DNA of 30,589 nucleotides, taken from NCBI GenBank assembly GCA_023412805.1, contig JAEZRM010000125.1, positions 1 through 30,589 on the forward strand, written 5' to 3'. Source of the stretch: Pseudomonadota bacterium (GTDB taxonomy: Bacteria; Pseudomonadota; Alphaproteobacteria; Rhizobiales; Hyphomicrobiaceae). The position numbers and the translations under genes were made by a program. Positions within the stretch are counted from its first letter, which is position 1. Every line of letters starts with the position of its first letter. This document shows, piece after piece, positions 24,370 through 30,589 of the stretch. A model generated the notes under the pieces. It worked only from the letters and a program-made list of their open reading frames with translations. It ran no database searches and was not told the DNA's origin.

Positions 24370-24372
24370 GGT

Positions 24373-25449
24373 CTACCCAGTCCCGCCAGCAGCCACGGCC
24401 TTCTCGATCACCGACCTGAAATCCATCGGCGCGATCGTCAGCAGGTCCGGTCTCGAGGCTGCAAAGAAGCCATCCACAGCGGCGCCTACCTCTGCGACCG
24501 GCACCCCCCGCAGCGCCGCTTCGAGATCGAGCACCATGCGCGGCGGCGTCACGAAGAAATCGCCGGTCAGCAGCAGTTCGCGCACGCGCCGCGCACCGCC
24601 CGCACCTTCGAGGCGCACATGCGCCGAGACCGTCCCGCCGGCGCCCGTCAGCGAGGCCTCGCTGACCTCGGCGCTCCGCGGATTGTCGATCTCGAAAACG
24701 AAGTCGTCGGTGCCGATCGTCTCGTCGTGGATTTTTTTCGCGAGCACTTCCTCCGCCTCGCTCGGCGCACCCGCATCGAGGTCGAGCCCCAGCTTCTCGC
24801 GGAAGCCGAGCAACACCGCCTCTTGTACCTTGGCGATCGTCGGCGCGGTCCCACCAAGCAAAGCCTTCAGCGTCGTGACGCGCTGCTCGGCCTTGTCGAG
24901 ATCGCGCTTCTGCAGCTTCGCCGCCGGCACATTGAGGCAGGCCATCATGCGCGCCGGATCGACGTCGATGAGCACCGTCCCCTGGTAGAACAGCGTGTCC
25001 CCATCGAAGAAGCCGCCCGTACCGCACAGCTTCTGCCCGCCGACCTCGATGTCGTTCCGCGGCCGGAAGCGCGCCTCGATGGCGAATGTCTTGGAAAGGC
25101 CGTGCGCAACTGCCTCGCAGATCGCGCGCGTATAGTCGCCGAGCGAGGGCATGGGGAGGCGCTTCCGCGAAAGCACGAGCTCCCAGCCGATCTGGCCCTC
25201 GTCGAAATAGATGGCGCCACCGCCCGTGATGCGCCGCACGAGCCCGATGCCGTTCGCTCGGCAGTGGTCGACTTTCACCTCGTGGCTCATGGCCTGATGG
25301 CGACCAATCAGCGCCGTCGGCGGGAAGCGCAAAAAGCGCACCGTGTCGGGGATTGTTCCGGCCTTGTGCAGCTCGATGAGCGCTTCGTCGAAGGCAATTT
25401 GCTCGCGGCCGGCACGCAGCCCCGTGTCGATCACGCGGAATGTGGGCAT
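24373..25449 (-). CDS. Lipoate-protein ligase A-family protein
   Basis: A 358-residue ligase that activates lipoate with ATP and transfers it to lipoyl domains. The biotin/lipoate-ligase core includes FLRFPPTALIGRHQ, the lipoate-binding VRRITGGGAIYFDEGQIGWEL (71-91), RPRNDIEVGGQKLCGTGGFF with Lys140 for the adenylate, and GTVLIDVD. Residues about 235-350 form a C-terminal accessory domain (RRVRELLLTGDFFVTPPRMVLDLEAALRGV), needed in LplA for adenylate formation, so this looks like a self-sufficient enzyme. The usual SGSA-like segment is CGTGG here. ATG 25449 has GGGAG upstream. An in-frame start at 25518 was rejected. It converges on the DUF1287 gene with 3 bases between stops. No lipoyl-protein gene is adjacent. 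Confidence 0.88.
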   Translation of the reverse strand: MPTFRVIDTGLRAGREQIAFDEALIELHKAGTIPDTVRFLRFPPTALIGRHQAMSHEVKVDHCRANGIGLVRRITGGGAIYFDEGQIGWELVLSRKRLPMPSLGDYTRAICEAVAHGLSKTFAIEARFRPRNDIEVGGQKLCGTGGFFDGDTLFYQGTVLIDVDPARMMACLNVPAAKLQKRDLDKAEQRVTTLKALLGGTAPTIAKVQEAVLLGFREKLGLDLDAGAPSEAEEVLAKKIHDETIGTDDFVFEIDNPRSAEVSEASLTGAGGTVSAHVRLEGAGGARRVRELLLTGDFFVTPPRMVLDLEAALRGVPVAEVGAAVDGFFAASRPDLLTIAPMDFRSVIEKAVAAGGTG

Positions 25450-25535
25450 TGTCGTCTCCCTTCTTGCGGCGCCGTTCCTTGATTTCGTCGGCGCCGGATC
25501 ATGTTCGGGCACGATCATAGATTGAGCGGGCGCAA

Positions 25536-25555
25536 ATATTCAATGATTTGAATAT
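25536..25555. promoter_or_regulatory. Inverted repeat, candidate operator
   Basis: ATATTCAA-TGAT-TTGAATAT, a perfect 8-bp inverted repeat in an AT-rich patch. It lies 86 bases upstream of the lipoate ligase start and 129 bases upstream of the amidohydrolase start. Its size and symmetry fit a dimeric helix-turn-helix regulator site serving one or both divergent genes. The downstream part of the spacer holds two related motifs, CCCTAGGGG (25589-25597) and CCCTTAGGGG (about 25648-25657), whose meaning is unknown. Confidence 0.5.
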
Positions 25556-25684
25556 CCATCTTCGCGCAGCCGGCTTTTGGGGCTAATCCCTAGGGGAACA
25601 TACGGAATTACCCGGATAGGCGCGCCGTTCGCTGCCGGACTTACTGGCCCTTAGGGGCGAGGACGCCCGCATCGGAGGCTTCCC

Positions 25685-27019
25685 ATGACGCCCGGCAGCA
25701 TTCGCGCGATTGCAACAATACTCGGCCTACTCCCCACCTACGCCCTTGCTCAGCAAGCGCCGCCGCCCGCGACGATCTTCGAGAACGTCCGCATCTTCGA
25801 CGGCAAAACGGCCACGCTTTCCGCGCCCTCCCACGTGCTGGTGCGCGGCAACACGATCGCGCGCATTTCATCGAGTCCGATATCCGGAGAGACGGGCGCA
25901 ATCGTCATTGCAGGTGGCGGGCGCACTCTCATGCCGGGCCTCATCGACATGCACTGGCACACCATGCTGGTCCGCATGACGCCGCCGATGATGCTCGCCA
26001 GTGACGCCGGCTACATGAACCTCCAAGCGGGAGCCGAGGCCACAGCGACGCTCATGCGCGGCTTCACGACCGTCCGCGATCTCGGCGGCCCCTCTTTCGG
26101 CTTGAAGCGCGCCATCGACGAGGGTCTGCTGCCAGGCCCGCGCATCTTTCCATCGGGGGCAGTCATCACCGTCACCAGCGGGCACGGCGATTTCCGCCAG
26201 TTCTCCGACCTACCGCGCAAGATGGGAAGCGCAACGTCTCGCGTCGAGCAGCTGGGCGGCAGCATGATCGCCGACAGCCCGGATGAAGTCCGGATGCGCG
26301 TGCGCGAGCAGCTCATGCAGGGCGCGTCACAGATCAAACTCACGGCCGGCGGCGGCGTGGCCTCTCCGTTCAGCCCCCTCGACGTGACCACGTTCAACGA
26401 AGACGAGCTTCGCGCTGCCGTCGAAGCCGCTGAGAATTGGGGCACTTACGTGTGCACGCACGCGTATACGCCCGCCTCCATCCAGCGGTCGATCGCGGCC
26501 GGCGTCAAATGCATCGAGCACGCGCATCTCATTGACGACGCCACAGCGCAGCTCATGGCCGAGAAGGGGATCTGGCTCAGCACCCAGCCCTTTCTGGATG
26601 TGGGCGCAACAGCCGGACTAGCGCCAGCGAACCAGGCCCGCAAGCAGCAGGTGGTCAACGGAACAGATCGGGTCTACGCGCTCGCCAAGAAATACAAGCT
26701 CAAGACCGCATTCGGGACCGACATCCTCTTCTCGGCAGCCATGGCCGCACAGCAAGGCCGGATGCTTGCCAGTCTTACGCGCTGGCACACGCCCGCCGAA
26801 ATCCTCGTCATGGCGACCTCGGGCAATACCGAGCTGCTGGCGCTCTCGGGCGCCCGCAATCCCTATCCCGGCAAGCTCGGCGTGATTGAAGAAGGCGCAT
26901 TCGCCGATCTGCTGCTCGTCGATGGCAATCCGCTGGAGAACATCGAGCTGGTTGCTAGCCCCGACAAAAACTTCCTGGTCATCATGAAGGACGGCCGGGT
27001 CTACAAGAACGCGCTGTAG
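25685..27019 (+). CDS. Secreted amidohydrolase-family metal-dependent hydrolase
   Basis: A 444-residue protein with a Sec signal peptide (about 1-22, ending YALA) and an amidohydrolase-superfamily domain close to the imidazolonepropionase/prolidase-like group. Metal ligands and active-site residues are visible: His90 and His92 (DMHWH), Lys218 (QIKLTAGGG, likely carboxylated to bridge two metals), His259 (CTHAYT), His279 or His281 (IEHAH) and Asp346 (FGTD). The C-terminal strand domain ends GKLGVIEEGAFADLLLVDGNPLENI, typical of the family. Periplasmic hydrolysis of an Xaa-Pro dipeptide, N-acyl amino acid or cyclic amide is possible. The true substrate cannot be read. GGAGG at 25674-25678 precedes ATG 25685. 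Confidence 0.9.
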   Translation: MTPGSIRAIATILGLLPTYALAQQAPPPATIFENVRIFDGKTATLSAPSHVLVRGNTIARISSSPISGETGAIVIAGGGRTLMPGLIDMHWHTMLVRMTPPMMLASDAGYMNLQAGAEATATLMRGFTTVRDLGGPSFGLKRAIDEGLLPGPRIFPSGAVITVTSGHGDFRQFSDLPRKMGSATSRVEQLGGSMIADSPDEVRMRVREQLMQGASQIKLTAGGGVASPFSPLDVTTFNEDELRAAVEAAENWGTYVCTHAYTPASIQRSIAAGVKCIEHAHLIDDATAQLMAEKGIWLSTQPFLDVGATAGLAPANQARKQQVVNGTDRVYALAKKYKLKTAFGTDILFSAAMAAQQGRMLASLTRWHTPAEILVMATSGNTELLALSGARNPYPGKLGVIEEGAFADLLLVDGNPLENIELVASPDKNFLVIMKDGRVYKNAL

Positions 27020-27068
27020 GATCGCGCGCCACCCTGTTGCAGCAAGACCCTGGCGCGAGTGAAGACGA

Positions 27069-27302
27069 CTAAGCGTAGAACGCCTTGTTCCGCTCATAGT
27101 CGGCTCTTGCATCCCATTTATTGAGATACCAGCCGAACAACTTTCCATCGCGCAACCGACGAAGGCGCCACTGCCCTTTGCGCCCGCGAACAAGAATGTG
27201 CGCGTTAAATAGATTTTGCTCATCCTGCGTCTGCTGGACTACACGGGCTGCCTGGTTTGCTCGAAGGCGATTTTTCAAATCTTCGATCTGTTGATGTGTC
27301 AT
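27069..27302 (-). CDS. Hypothetical small basic protein
   Basis: A 77-residue frame starting at ATG 27302 with no clear ribosome site. The product is soluble. Its first half is helical and Gln/Asn/Arg-rich (MTHQQIEDLKNRLRANQAAR), and its second half is basic and aromatic (GQWRLRRLRDGKLFGWYLNKWDARADYERNKAFYA). I do not recognise a family. It lies in the lower-GC islet and diverges from the XRE-like remnant, an arrangement common for phage- or island-type regulator pairs. It may not be expressed. Confidence 0.45.
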   Translation of the reverse strand: MTHQQIEDLKNRLRANQAARVVQQTQDEQNLFNAHILVRGRKGQWRLRRLRDGKLFGWYLNKWDARADYERNKAFYA

Positions 27303-27350
27303 GCCACGAATTTAGTGAGCGCTTCGAATTAATTCCAGTACCTCGAAATA

Positions 27351-27932
27351 TTGTTGGTTGATGATTTTTGTCATTTCAGTCGAGAGGGCGTCAGGAAGTG
27401 GTTCGTTGCTCAAGCTTGGCCGAAGCCCGAAGTCGTTGTGTATCTCAGCGAAATTCTTAATGTTGATCCGGGTTGGCTGTTTTTTGGTCAGAGGTCGGCC
27501 GGCATCCGCAAAGAGTATGCAAGCGTCATATCCGATCGAGGGGCAGTTAACTTCATGATCGGTCTAATTCAAATGGCCGGTTTCAACTGCGCTCTAGCTG
27601 AGGATGAGGAAGATGTCGACTTCTACGCGATCGTAGAGCGCCGTCAGCGTAGAGTTGCCGTTCGAGTCGGTATCGAAATCTTCGGAGACAAGGTGAAGTT
27701 CGAACTCCCGAATAAGCATGACGGCGTTCTGGTGATGGGCGTCATCCGGAATAGCTTCAGCAACTTCGAAGTGGTGATCATTCCTGGTGCTCAGATCACC
27801 TCCAGCGGCACTCGTAAAGGACCACACACTGAGATTGTTGCTTCTAAGCGCAACAAGGGATGGGCTGTTGGACGACACGCCTTGACGGTGGTCGACGACC
27901 TGGCTGCGGATGTCGCAAGAGCGGCTGCTTGA
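27351..27932 (+). pseudogene. Truncated XRE-type helix-turn-helix regulator
   Basis: The frame has no ATG at its beginning. It can start only at TTG 27351 or 27354 and is closed by a stop at 27330. Residues about 9-45 (FSREGVRKWF...WPKPEVVVYLSEILNVDPGWLFFGQ) match the second half of an XRE/Cro-type helix-turn-helix domain: recognition helix, then the Pro-containing turn and DPGWL end. The preceding LLVDDFC resembles the end of helix 1, so about a dozen residues of helix 2 seem to be missing. The remaining 140 residues (MIGLIQMAGFNCALAEDEEDVDFYAIVERRQRRVAVRV...) form an alpha/beta domain that I do not recognise, still open and apparently intact. It is either a degraded repressor or a non-DNA-binding derivative. 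Base composition is lower in GC than the neighbours. Confidence 0.55.
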
Positions 27933-27988
27933 GGGTGCTGCTGAGGGTATCAGGTTTAATGGGAAACTAACTTTCCTAGTGAAATCCG

Positions 27989-28276
27989 ATGCTTACGAGG
28001 ATTACCTTCTGGGGCGTCACGCTCTCGCCCAAGGGAGGCGAGTTCTCCGATCCCGACTCGAAGTCGAAGCTGACCGTCGAGCGCGTTCATCCCTCGGTGG
28101 CCCGCATCTTCCCACTGCTCTATCGTCTGCGTGACGAGAAGGGCCAGTCGCTCCGCGCGACGGTCACGCATCAGCAATGGTGCAGCGACGGCATGTCCGA
28201 CTACGACTATGCCTTCCAGGTCCTGCTGTCGGACGATGAGAACTTGTTTGAAGGCTGCTGTGTGCTGAAGCGGTAG
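27989..28276 (+). pseudogene. 5'-truncated remnant of a COG3650-like envelope protein
   Basis: A 95-residue frame from ATG 27989. Residues from about 7 (TFWGVTLSPKGGEFSDPDSKSKL) to the end (QQWCSDGMSDYDYAFQVLLSDDENLFEGCCVLKR) resemble the C-terminal domain of small bacterial lipoproteins of the COG3650 type, where a GTEPFWG sequence begins the domain and CSDGMSD...GC closes it. The signal peptide, lipobox and first strands are absent, and the first few codons come from the lower-GC islet. The boundary near 28006 therefore looks like a rearrangement that removed the 5' part. Its stop is 14 bases from the convergent lipoprotein gene. Confidence 0.5.
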
Positions 28277-28290
28277 GGGCTCGTGCCCGC

Positions 28291-28938
28291 TCACCGCATC
28301 GCGATCGGCAGATTTTCCAGCGAGTCGATGTACCATTTCTCAGCTTCGACGATCGCCGGGTTTTCGCCGTTCGCGTAGATCCAGCTGTCGACCGCCCAGC
28401 GCTGGCCATTGCCCTTCTCGACAAGCACCGCTGTCCAGTGCGTCCAGCCCGAGATGCCACGCAGGAGGTTCTCCTTCGACATGGGGCGGGTGATCGTGTG
28501 GTACTTCAGCAGGCCATTGTGATCGAGCACCTTGAGGTAGCTCGTGGTGTTCGTGGCCTCGTCGACGCAATCCTGCTGCGTCGGATCGCCTGAGGCGGCG
28601 AAGTCCATGCCGGGCCGGTCCTTGTCGGTGCCGATCTGCTTGCCGACCCGTGCCTCCATCCAGCCGATGGCGTAGGCCACACTGCGGCGCTCGCCCTTGG
28701 CGTCGTCGGAATTGCGCATTTTCTTCATGAGCTTGGTCAGCTCGGCGACGTCCTGATCGGTGAAGCGGAAGCGCGTCTGCATCTTGCAGCCATAGGCATG
28801 GCAGACGTGTACGATGTTCCCGTCCGGCGCCTCGGATTTGAACTCGGCATAGTGCAGGCTCAGCGGTCCCGTGCGCTCATAGGTGCAGCCCGCCAGCAGT
28901 ATGCCGACGATCAAGCCGAAAAGTACCTTGACGCGCAT
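28291..28938 (-). CDS. Lipoprotein of unknown function with a possible Cys-His-Asp triad
   Basis: A 215-residue predicted lipoprotein. Residues 1-17 are a short signal ending in a lipobox LLAGC with the lipidated Cys18. There is no Asp at position +2, so outer-membrane sorting is plausible. The mature part is soluble and contains conserved-looking QQDCVDEATNTTSYL (Cys124), GWTHWTAVLVE (His167) and RWAVDSWIYANG (Asp184). The order and spacing recall transglutaminase-like cysteine peptidases, but I cannot name the family with confidence. Two more cysteines (Cys46, Cys51) could form a disulfide. ATG 28938 is the only start giving a clean signal peptide. It diverges from trmFO. Confidence 0.8.
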   Translation of the reverse strand: MRVKVLFGLIVGILLAGCTYERTGPLSLHYAEFKSEAPDGNIVHVCHAYGCKMQTRFRFTDQDVAELTKLMKKMRNSDDAKGERRSVAYAIGWMEARVGKQIGTDKDRPGMDFAASGDPTQQDCVDEATNTTSYLKVLDHNGLLKYHTITRPMSKENLLRGISGWTHWTAVLVEKGNGQRWAVDSWIYANGENPAIVEAEKWYIDSLENLPIAMR

Positions 28939-29046
28939 GCCGTGAACTGTGCCTCTGCCGTCTGAACCCGGTCCCTCAAAAGGGACGATTCGACCCTCTA
29001 TGCCAATGTCCTTGCGCGGACGAGATTGTCCACCCAAATCAAGACC

Positions 29047-30444
29047 ATGACGAAAGAAAGATCCTTGCATGTGATCGGCGGGGGACTCGCCGGCTCCGAG
29101 GCCGCCTGGCAGATAGCCTCGGCCGGCGTTCCGGTGACCGTCCACGAGATGCGCCCCGTACGGATGACCGAGGCCCATCAGACCCAGAGCCTCGCCGAGC
29201 TGGTCTGCTCGAACTCCTTTCGTTCCGACGACTGGGCCAATAACGCCGTCGGTCTCCTCCATGAGGAAATGCGCCGCGCCGGCTCGCTTATCATGGCGGC
29301 AGGCGACACTCATAAGCTCCCGGCTGGTGGCGCCCTTGCGGTGGATCGGGACGGGTTTGCGGCCGAGGTCACGGCCCGGCTCGAAGCCCATCCGCTGGTC
29401 ACGATCGCGCGCGAGGAAGTAGCCGGCCTCCCGCCCGACGATTGGGACAGCGTCATCATCGCGACCGGCCCGCTCACCTCGCCCGCTCTGAGCGCCGCCG
29501 TCGCCGGCCTCACCGGGGAGGGCGAACTCGCCTTCTTCGATGCCATCGCGCCGATCGTGCACGTGCACAGCGTCGACGAGGCCATCGCCTGGCGCCAGTC
29601 ACGCTACGGAAAGACCGGCCCGGCCGGCACCGGCGCCGACTACATCAATTGCCCGCTCAACAAGGACGAGTACGAAGCCTTCATCGACGCCCTCCTCGCG
29701 GGCGAGAAGACTTCCTTCAAAGACTGGGAAGCCAACACGCCGTACTTCGATGGCTGCCTGCCCATCGAAGTCATGGCCGAGCGCGGCCGCGAGACGCTCC
29801 GCTACGGCCCCATGAAACCCGTGGGCCTCGACGATCCGCGCACCGGCCGCTGGCCCCATGCCGTCGTCCAACTCCGCCAGGACAACGCCCTCGGTACGCT
29901 CTGGAACATGGTCGGCTTCCAGACCAAGCTGCGCCACGCCGAGCAGACGCGCATCTTCCGCATGATCCCCGGCCTGCAGAATGCCGAGTTCGCGCGCCTC
30001 GGAGGGCTGCATCGCAATACCTTCCTCAACAGCCCGCGCCTGCTCGACAGCAATCTCCGTCTCAAGTCCATGCCGCGCCTGCGCTTCGCCGGTCAGATCA
30101 CCGGCGTCGAGGGCTATGTCGAAAGCGCTGCCATCGGCCTGCTCGCGGGACGCTTCGCCGCTGCGGAGCGCCTCGGTGCGTCGCTGCCGCCGCCGCCGCC
30201 GACCACCGCGCTCGGTGCTCTCATCGCGCATATCACCGGCGGGCACGTGGAAACATCGGGCGAGGGCCCTCGCTCCTTCCAGCCCATGAACATCAACTTC
30301 GGCCTCTTCCCGGCGATCGAGGAGCCGCGCACGGACGCCGACGGCAAACGCATCAAGGGCAAGGAAAAGGGCTTCGCCCGCAAACGCCTCATGGCCGAGC
30401 GCGCGCTCGCGGATATTGGTGGGTGGTTGCAGGAAACCACATGA
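29047..30444 (+). CDS. trmFO: Methylenetetrahydrofolate-tRNA-(uracil-5-)-methyltransferase TrmFO
   Basis: A 465-residue FAD enzyme that uses methylenetetrahydrofolate to make 5-methyluridine at position 54 of tRNA, the alternative to SAM-dependent TrmA. The FAD-binding motif is HVIGGGLAGSEAAWQIA (8-24). The catalytic Cys54 lies in LVCSNSFRSDDWANNAVG. The second cysteine motif is YFDGCLPIEVMAERGRETLRYGPMKPVGL, and the C-terminal FAD contacts are RLRFAGQITGVEGYVESAAIGLLAGRFAA and FQPMNINFGLFP. ATG 29047 is preferred over TTG 29026 because the family starts just before the FAD motif. Both ribosome sites are weak. A Pro stretch (SLPPPPPTTALG) links the last domains. It is followed at once by a structured repeat unit. 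Confidence 0.96.
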   Translation: MTKERSLHVIGGGLAGSEAAWQIASAGVPVTVHEMRPVRMTEAHQTQSLAELVCSNSFRSDDWANNAVGLLHEEMRRAGSLIMAAGDTHKLPAGGALAVDRDGFAAEVTARLEAHPLVTIAREEVAGLPPDDWDSVIIATGPLTSPALSAAVAGLTGEGELAFFDAIAPIVHVHSVDEAIAWRQSRYGKTGPAGTGADYINCPLNKDEYEAFIDALLAGEKTSFKDWEANTPYFDGCLPIEVMAERGRETLRYGPMKPVGLDDPRTGRWPHAVVQLRQDNALGTLWNMVGFQTKLRHAEQTRIFRMIPGLQNAEFARLGGLHRNTFLNSPRLLDSNLRLKSMPRLRFAGQITGVEGYVESAAIGLLAGRFAAAERLGASLPPPPPTTALGALIAHITGGHVETSGEGPRSFQPMNINFGLFPAIEEPRTDADGKRIKGKEKGFARKRLMAERALADIGGWLQETT

Positions 30445-30526
30445 TCGCGCTTTCAGCGCGAGAGGGGCTGCCGCCCCTTCAACCCCGCTCGGGGGACACC
30501 CCCCCGAAACCCCCGCCCTTTTTTAA
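30445..30526 (+). repeat. Structured interspersed repeat, unit behind trmFO
   Basis: It starts at the base after the trmFO stop. Hairpin 1 is CGCGCT-TTC-AGCGCG (30446-30460), hairpin 2 is AGGGGC-TGCC-GCCCCT (30463-30478), hairpin 3 is a C/G-rich stem around GGGGGACACCCCC (30491-30503), then a C-rich stretch and T6 (30519-30524). Compared with the unit behind ubiB, the closing pair of hairpin 1 changes from C-G to T-A while pairing is kept. Likely a rho-independent terminator for trmFO. Confidence 0.8.
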
Positions 30527-30555
30527 CTGGGAATCTGCGGCGAGCTCTACAGATC

Positions 30556-30583
30556 CCCTCTCCCCGCCCATGCGGGGAGAGGG
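30556..30583. repeat. REP-like palindrome at the window end
   Basis: CCCTCTCCCCGC (30556-30567) and GCGGGGAGAGGG (30572-30583) form a perfect 12-bp stem with a CCAT loop, followed by TTAGGG where the window ends. This resembles the common proteobacterial intergenic element that continues as GGTTAGGGTGAGGGG. It is a different family from the three-hairpin repeat. The 3' part is cut off. Confidence 0.7.
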
Positions 30584-30589
30584 TTAGGG

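Larger units (their letters stand above)
27060..28005. other. Lower-GC islet, probable acquired or scarred DNA
   Basis: Between the amidohydrolase gene and the lipoprotein gene, base use shifts. My hand count of bases 27361-27420 gives 29 of 60 G+C, against 37 of 60 for 19261-19320. Codons lose the G/C third-position bias of the neighbours. GC-rich coding style resumes abruptly near 28006, in the middle of the remnant reading frame. No integrase, transposase, tRNA or flanking direct repeat was seen, so the origin is inferred from composition and broken genes only. Confidence 0.55.

Noticed and set aside
27025..27057. CGCGCCA/TGGCGCG stem after the amidohydrolase stop
   Set aside because: It has only 7 bp, a 19-base loop and no T-tract, too weak to call a terminator in a GC-rich genome.
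1..30589. tRNA or rRNA genes, CRISPR arrays, insertion sequences, prophage or secretion-system genes
   Set aside because: No cloverleaf-like gene, regularly spaced repeat array, transposase or phage structural gene was recognised on either strand.

Overview
The window looks like a chromosomal segment of a GC-rich alphaproteobacterium, most likely a member of Hyphomicrobiales. The pointers are the ctaB-coxF-ctaG-ctaE cytochrome oxidase order, a SigF/NrsF pair next to MsrPQ, folate-dependent TrmFO, an OpgC-type glucan-modifying protein, and high G/C at third codon positions. The genus cannot be fixed from sequence alone. No rRNA, tRNA, CRISPR array, transposase or origin was seen.

Layout. Bases 1-2700 hold the end of an aa3-type cytochrome c oxidase operon: ctaB (cut by the window start), a 48-residue CoxF-like protein, ctaG and ctaE. 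A strong hairpin follows, then an asparaginase-family gene with a substituted catalytic-site residue. Bases 3835-6880 (minus strand) encode a complete TRAP transporter in the order dctP-dctQ-dctM. It diverges from an epoxide-hydrolase-like alpha/beta hydrolase. That hydrolase converges on an AHL-lactonase-like metallo-beta-lactamase-fold protein, and the gap between them is filled by a back-to-back pair of structured repeats. A malonyl-CoA decarboxylase follows.

Bases 10474-13885 form a coherent stress module: an NrsF-type membrane anti-sigma factor, its ECF sigma factor, a divergent small MXKDX-repeat secreted protein behind a motif fitting the SigF promoter consensus, and the periplasmic methionine sulfoxide reductase MsrP with its membrane haem partner MsrQ.

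Bases 14005-17416 encode OpgC-like, NhaD antiporter and DoxX-like membrane proteins. Bases 17477-21174 encode a PaaG-like crotonase diverging from an acyl-CoA synthetase, and an MFS transporter. Next come a UbiB/ABC1 kinase, a membrane-anchored DUF1287 protein with three copies of an unusual 19-residue repeat, a lipoate-protein ligase and a secreted amidohydrolase. Bases about 27060-28005 are a lower-GC islet carrying a shortened XRE-type regulator and ending in the 5'-truncated remnant of an envelope-protein gene. A lipoprotein with a possible Cys-His-Asp triad and trmFO complete the window.

The most distinctive structure is an interspersed repeat. It has four units of about 75 bp in three places (one place is a head-to-head pair). 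Each unit lies immediately downstream of a stop codon in the sense direction. Each folds into three consecutive hairpins and ends in a T-tract or T-rich stretch. The stems vary in sequence but keep their pairing.
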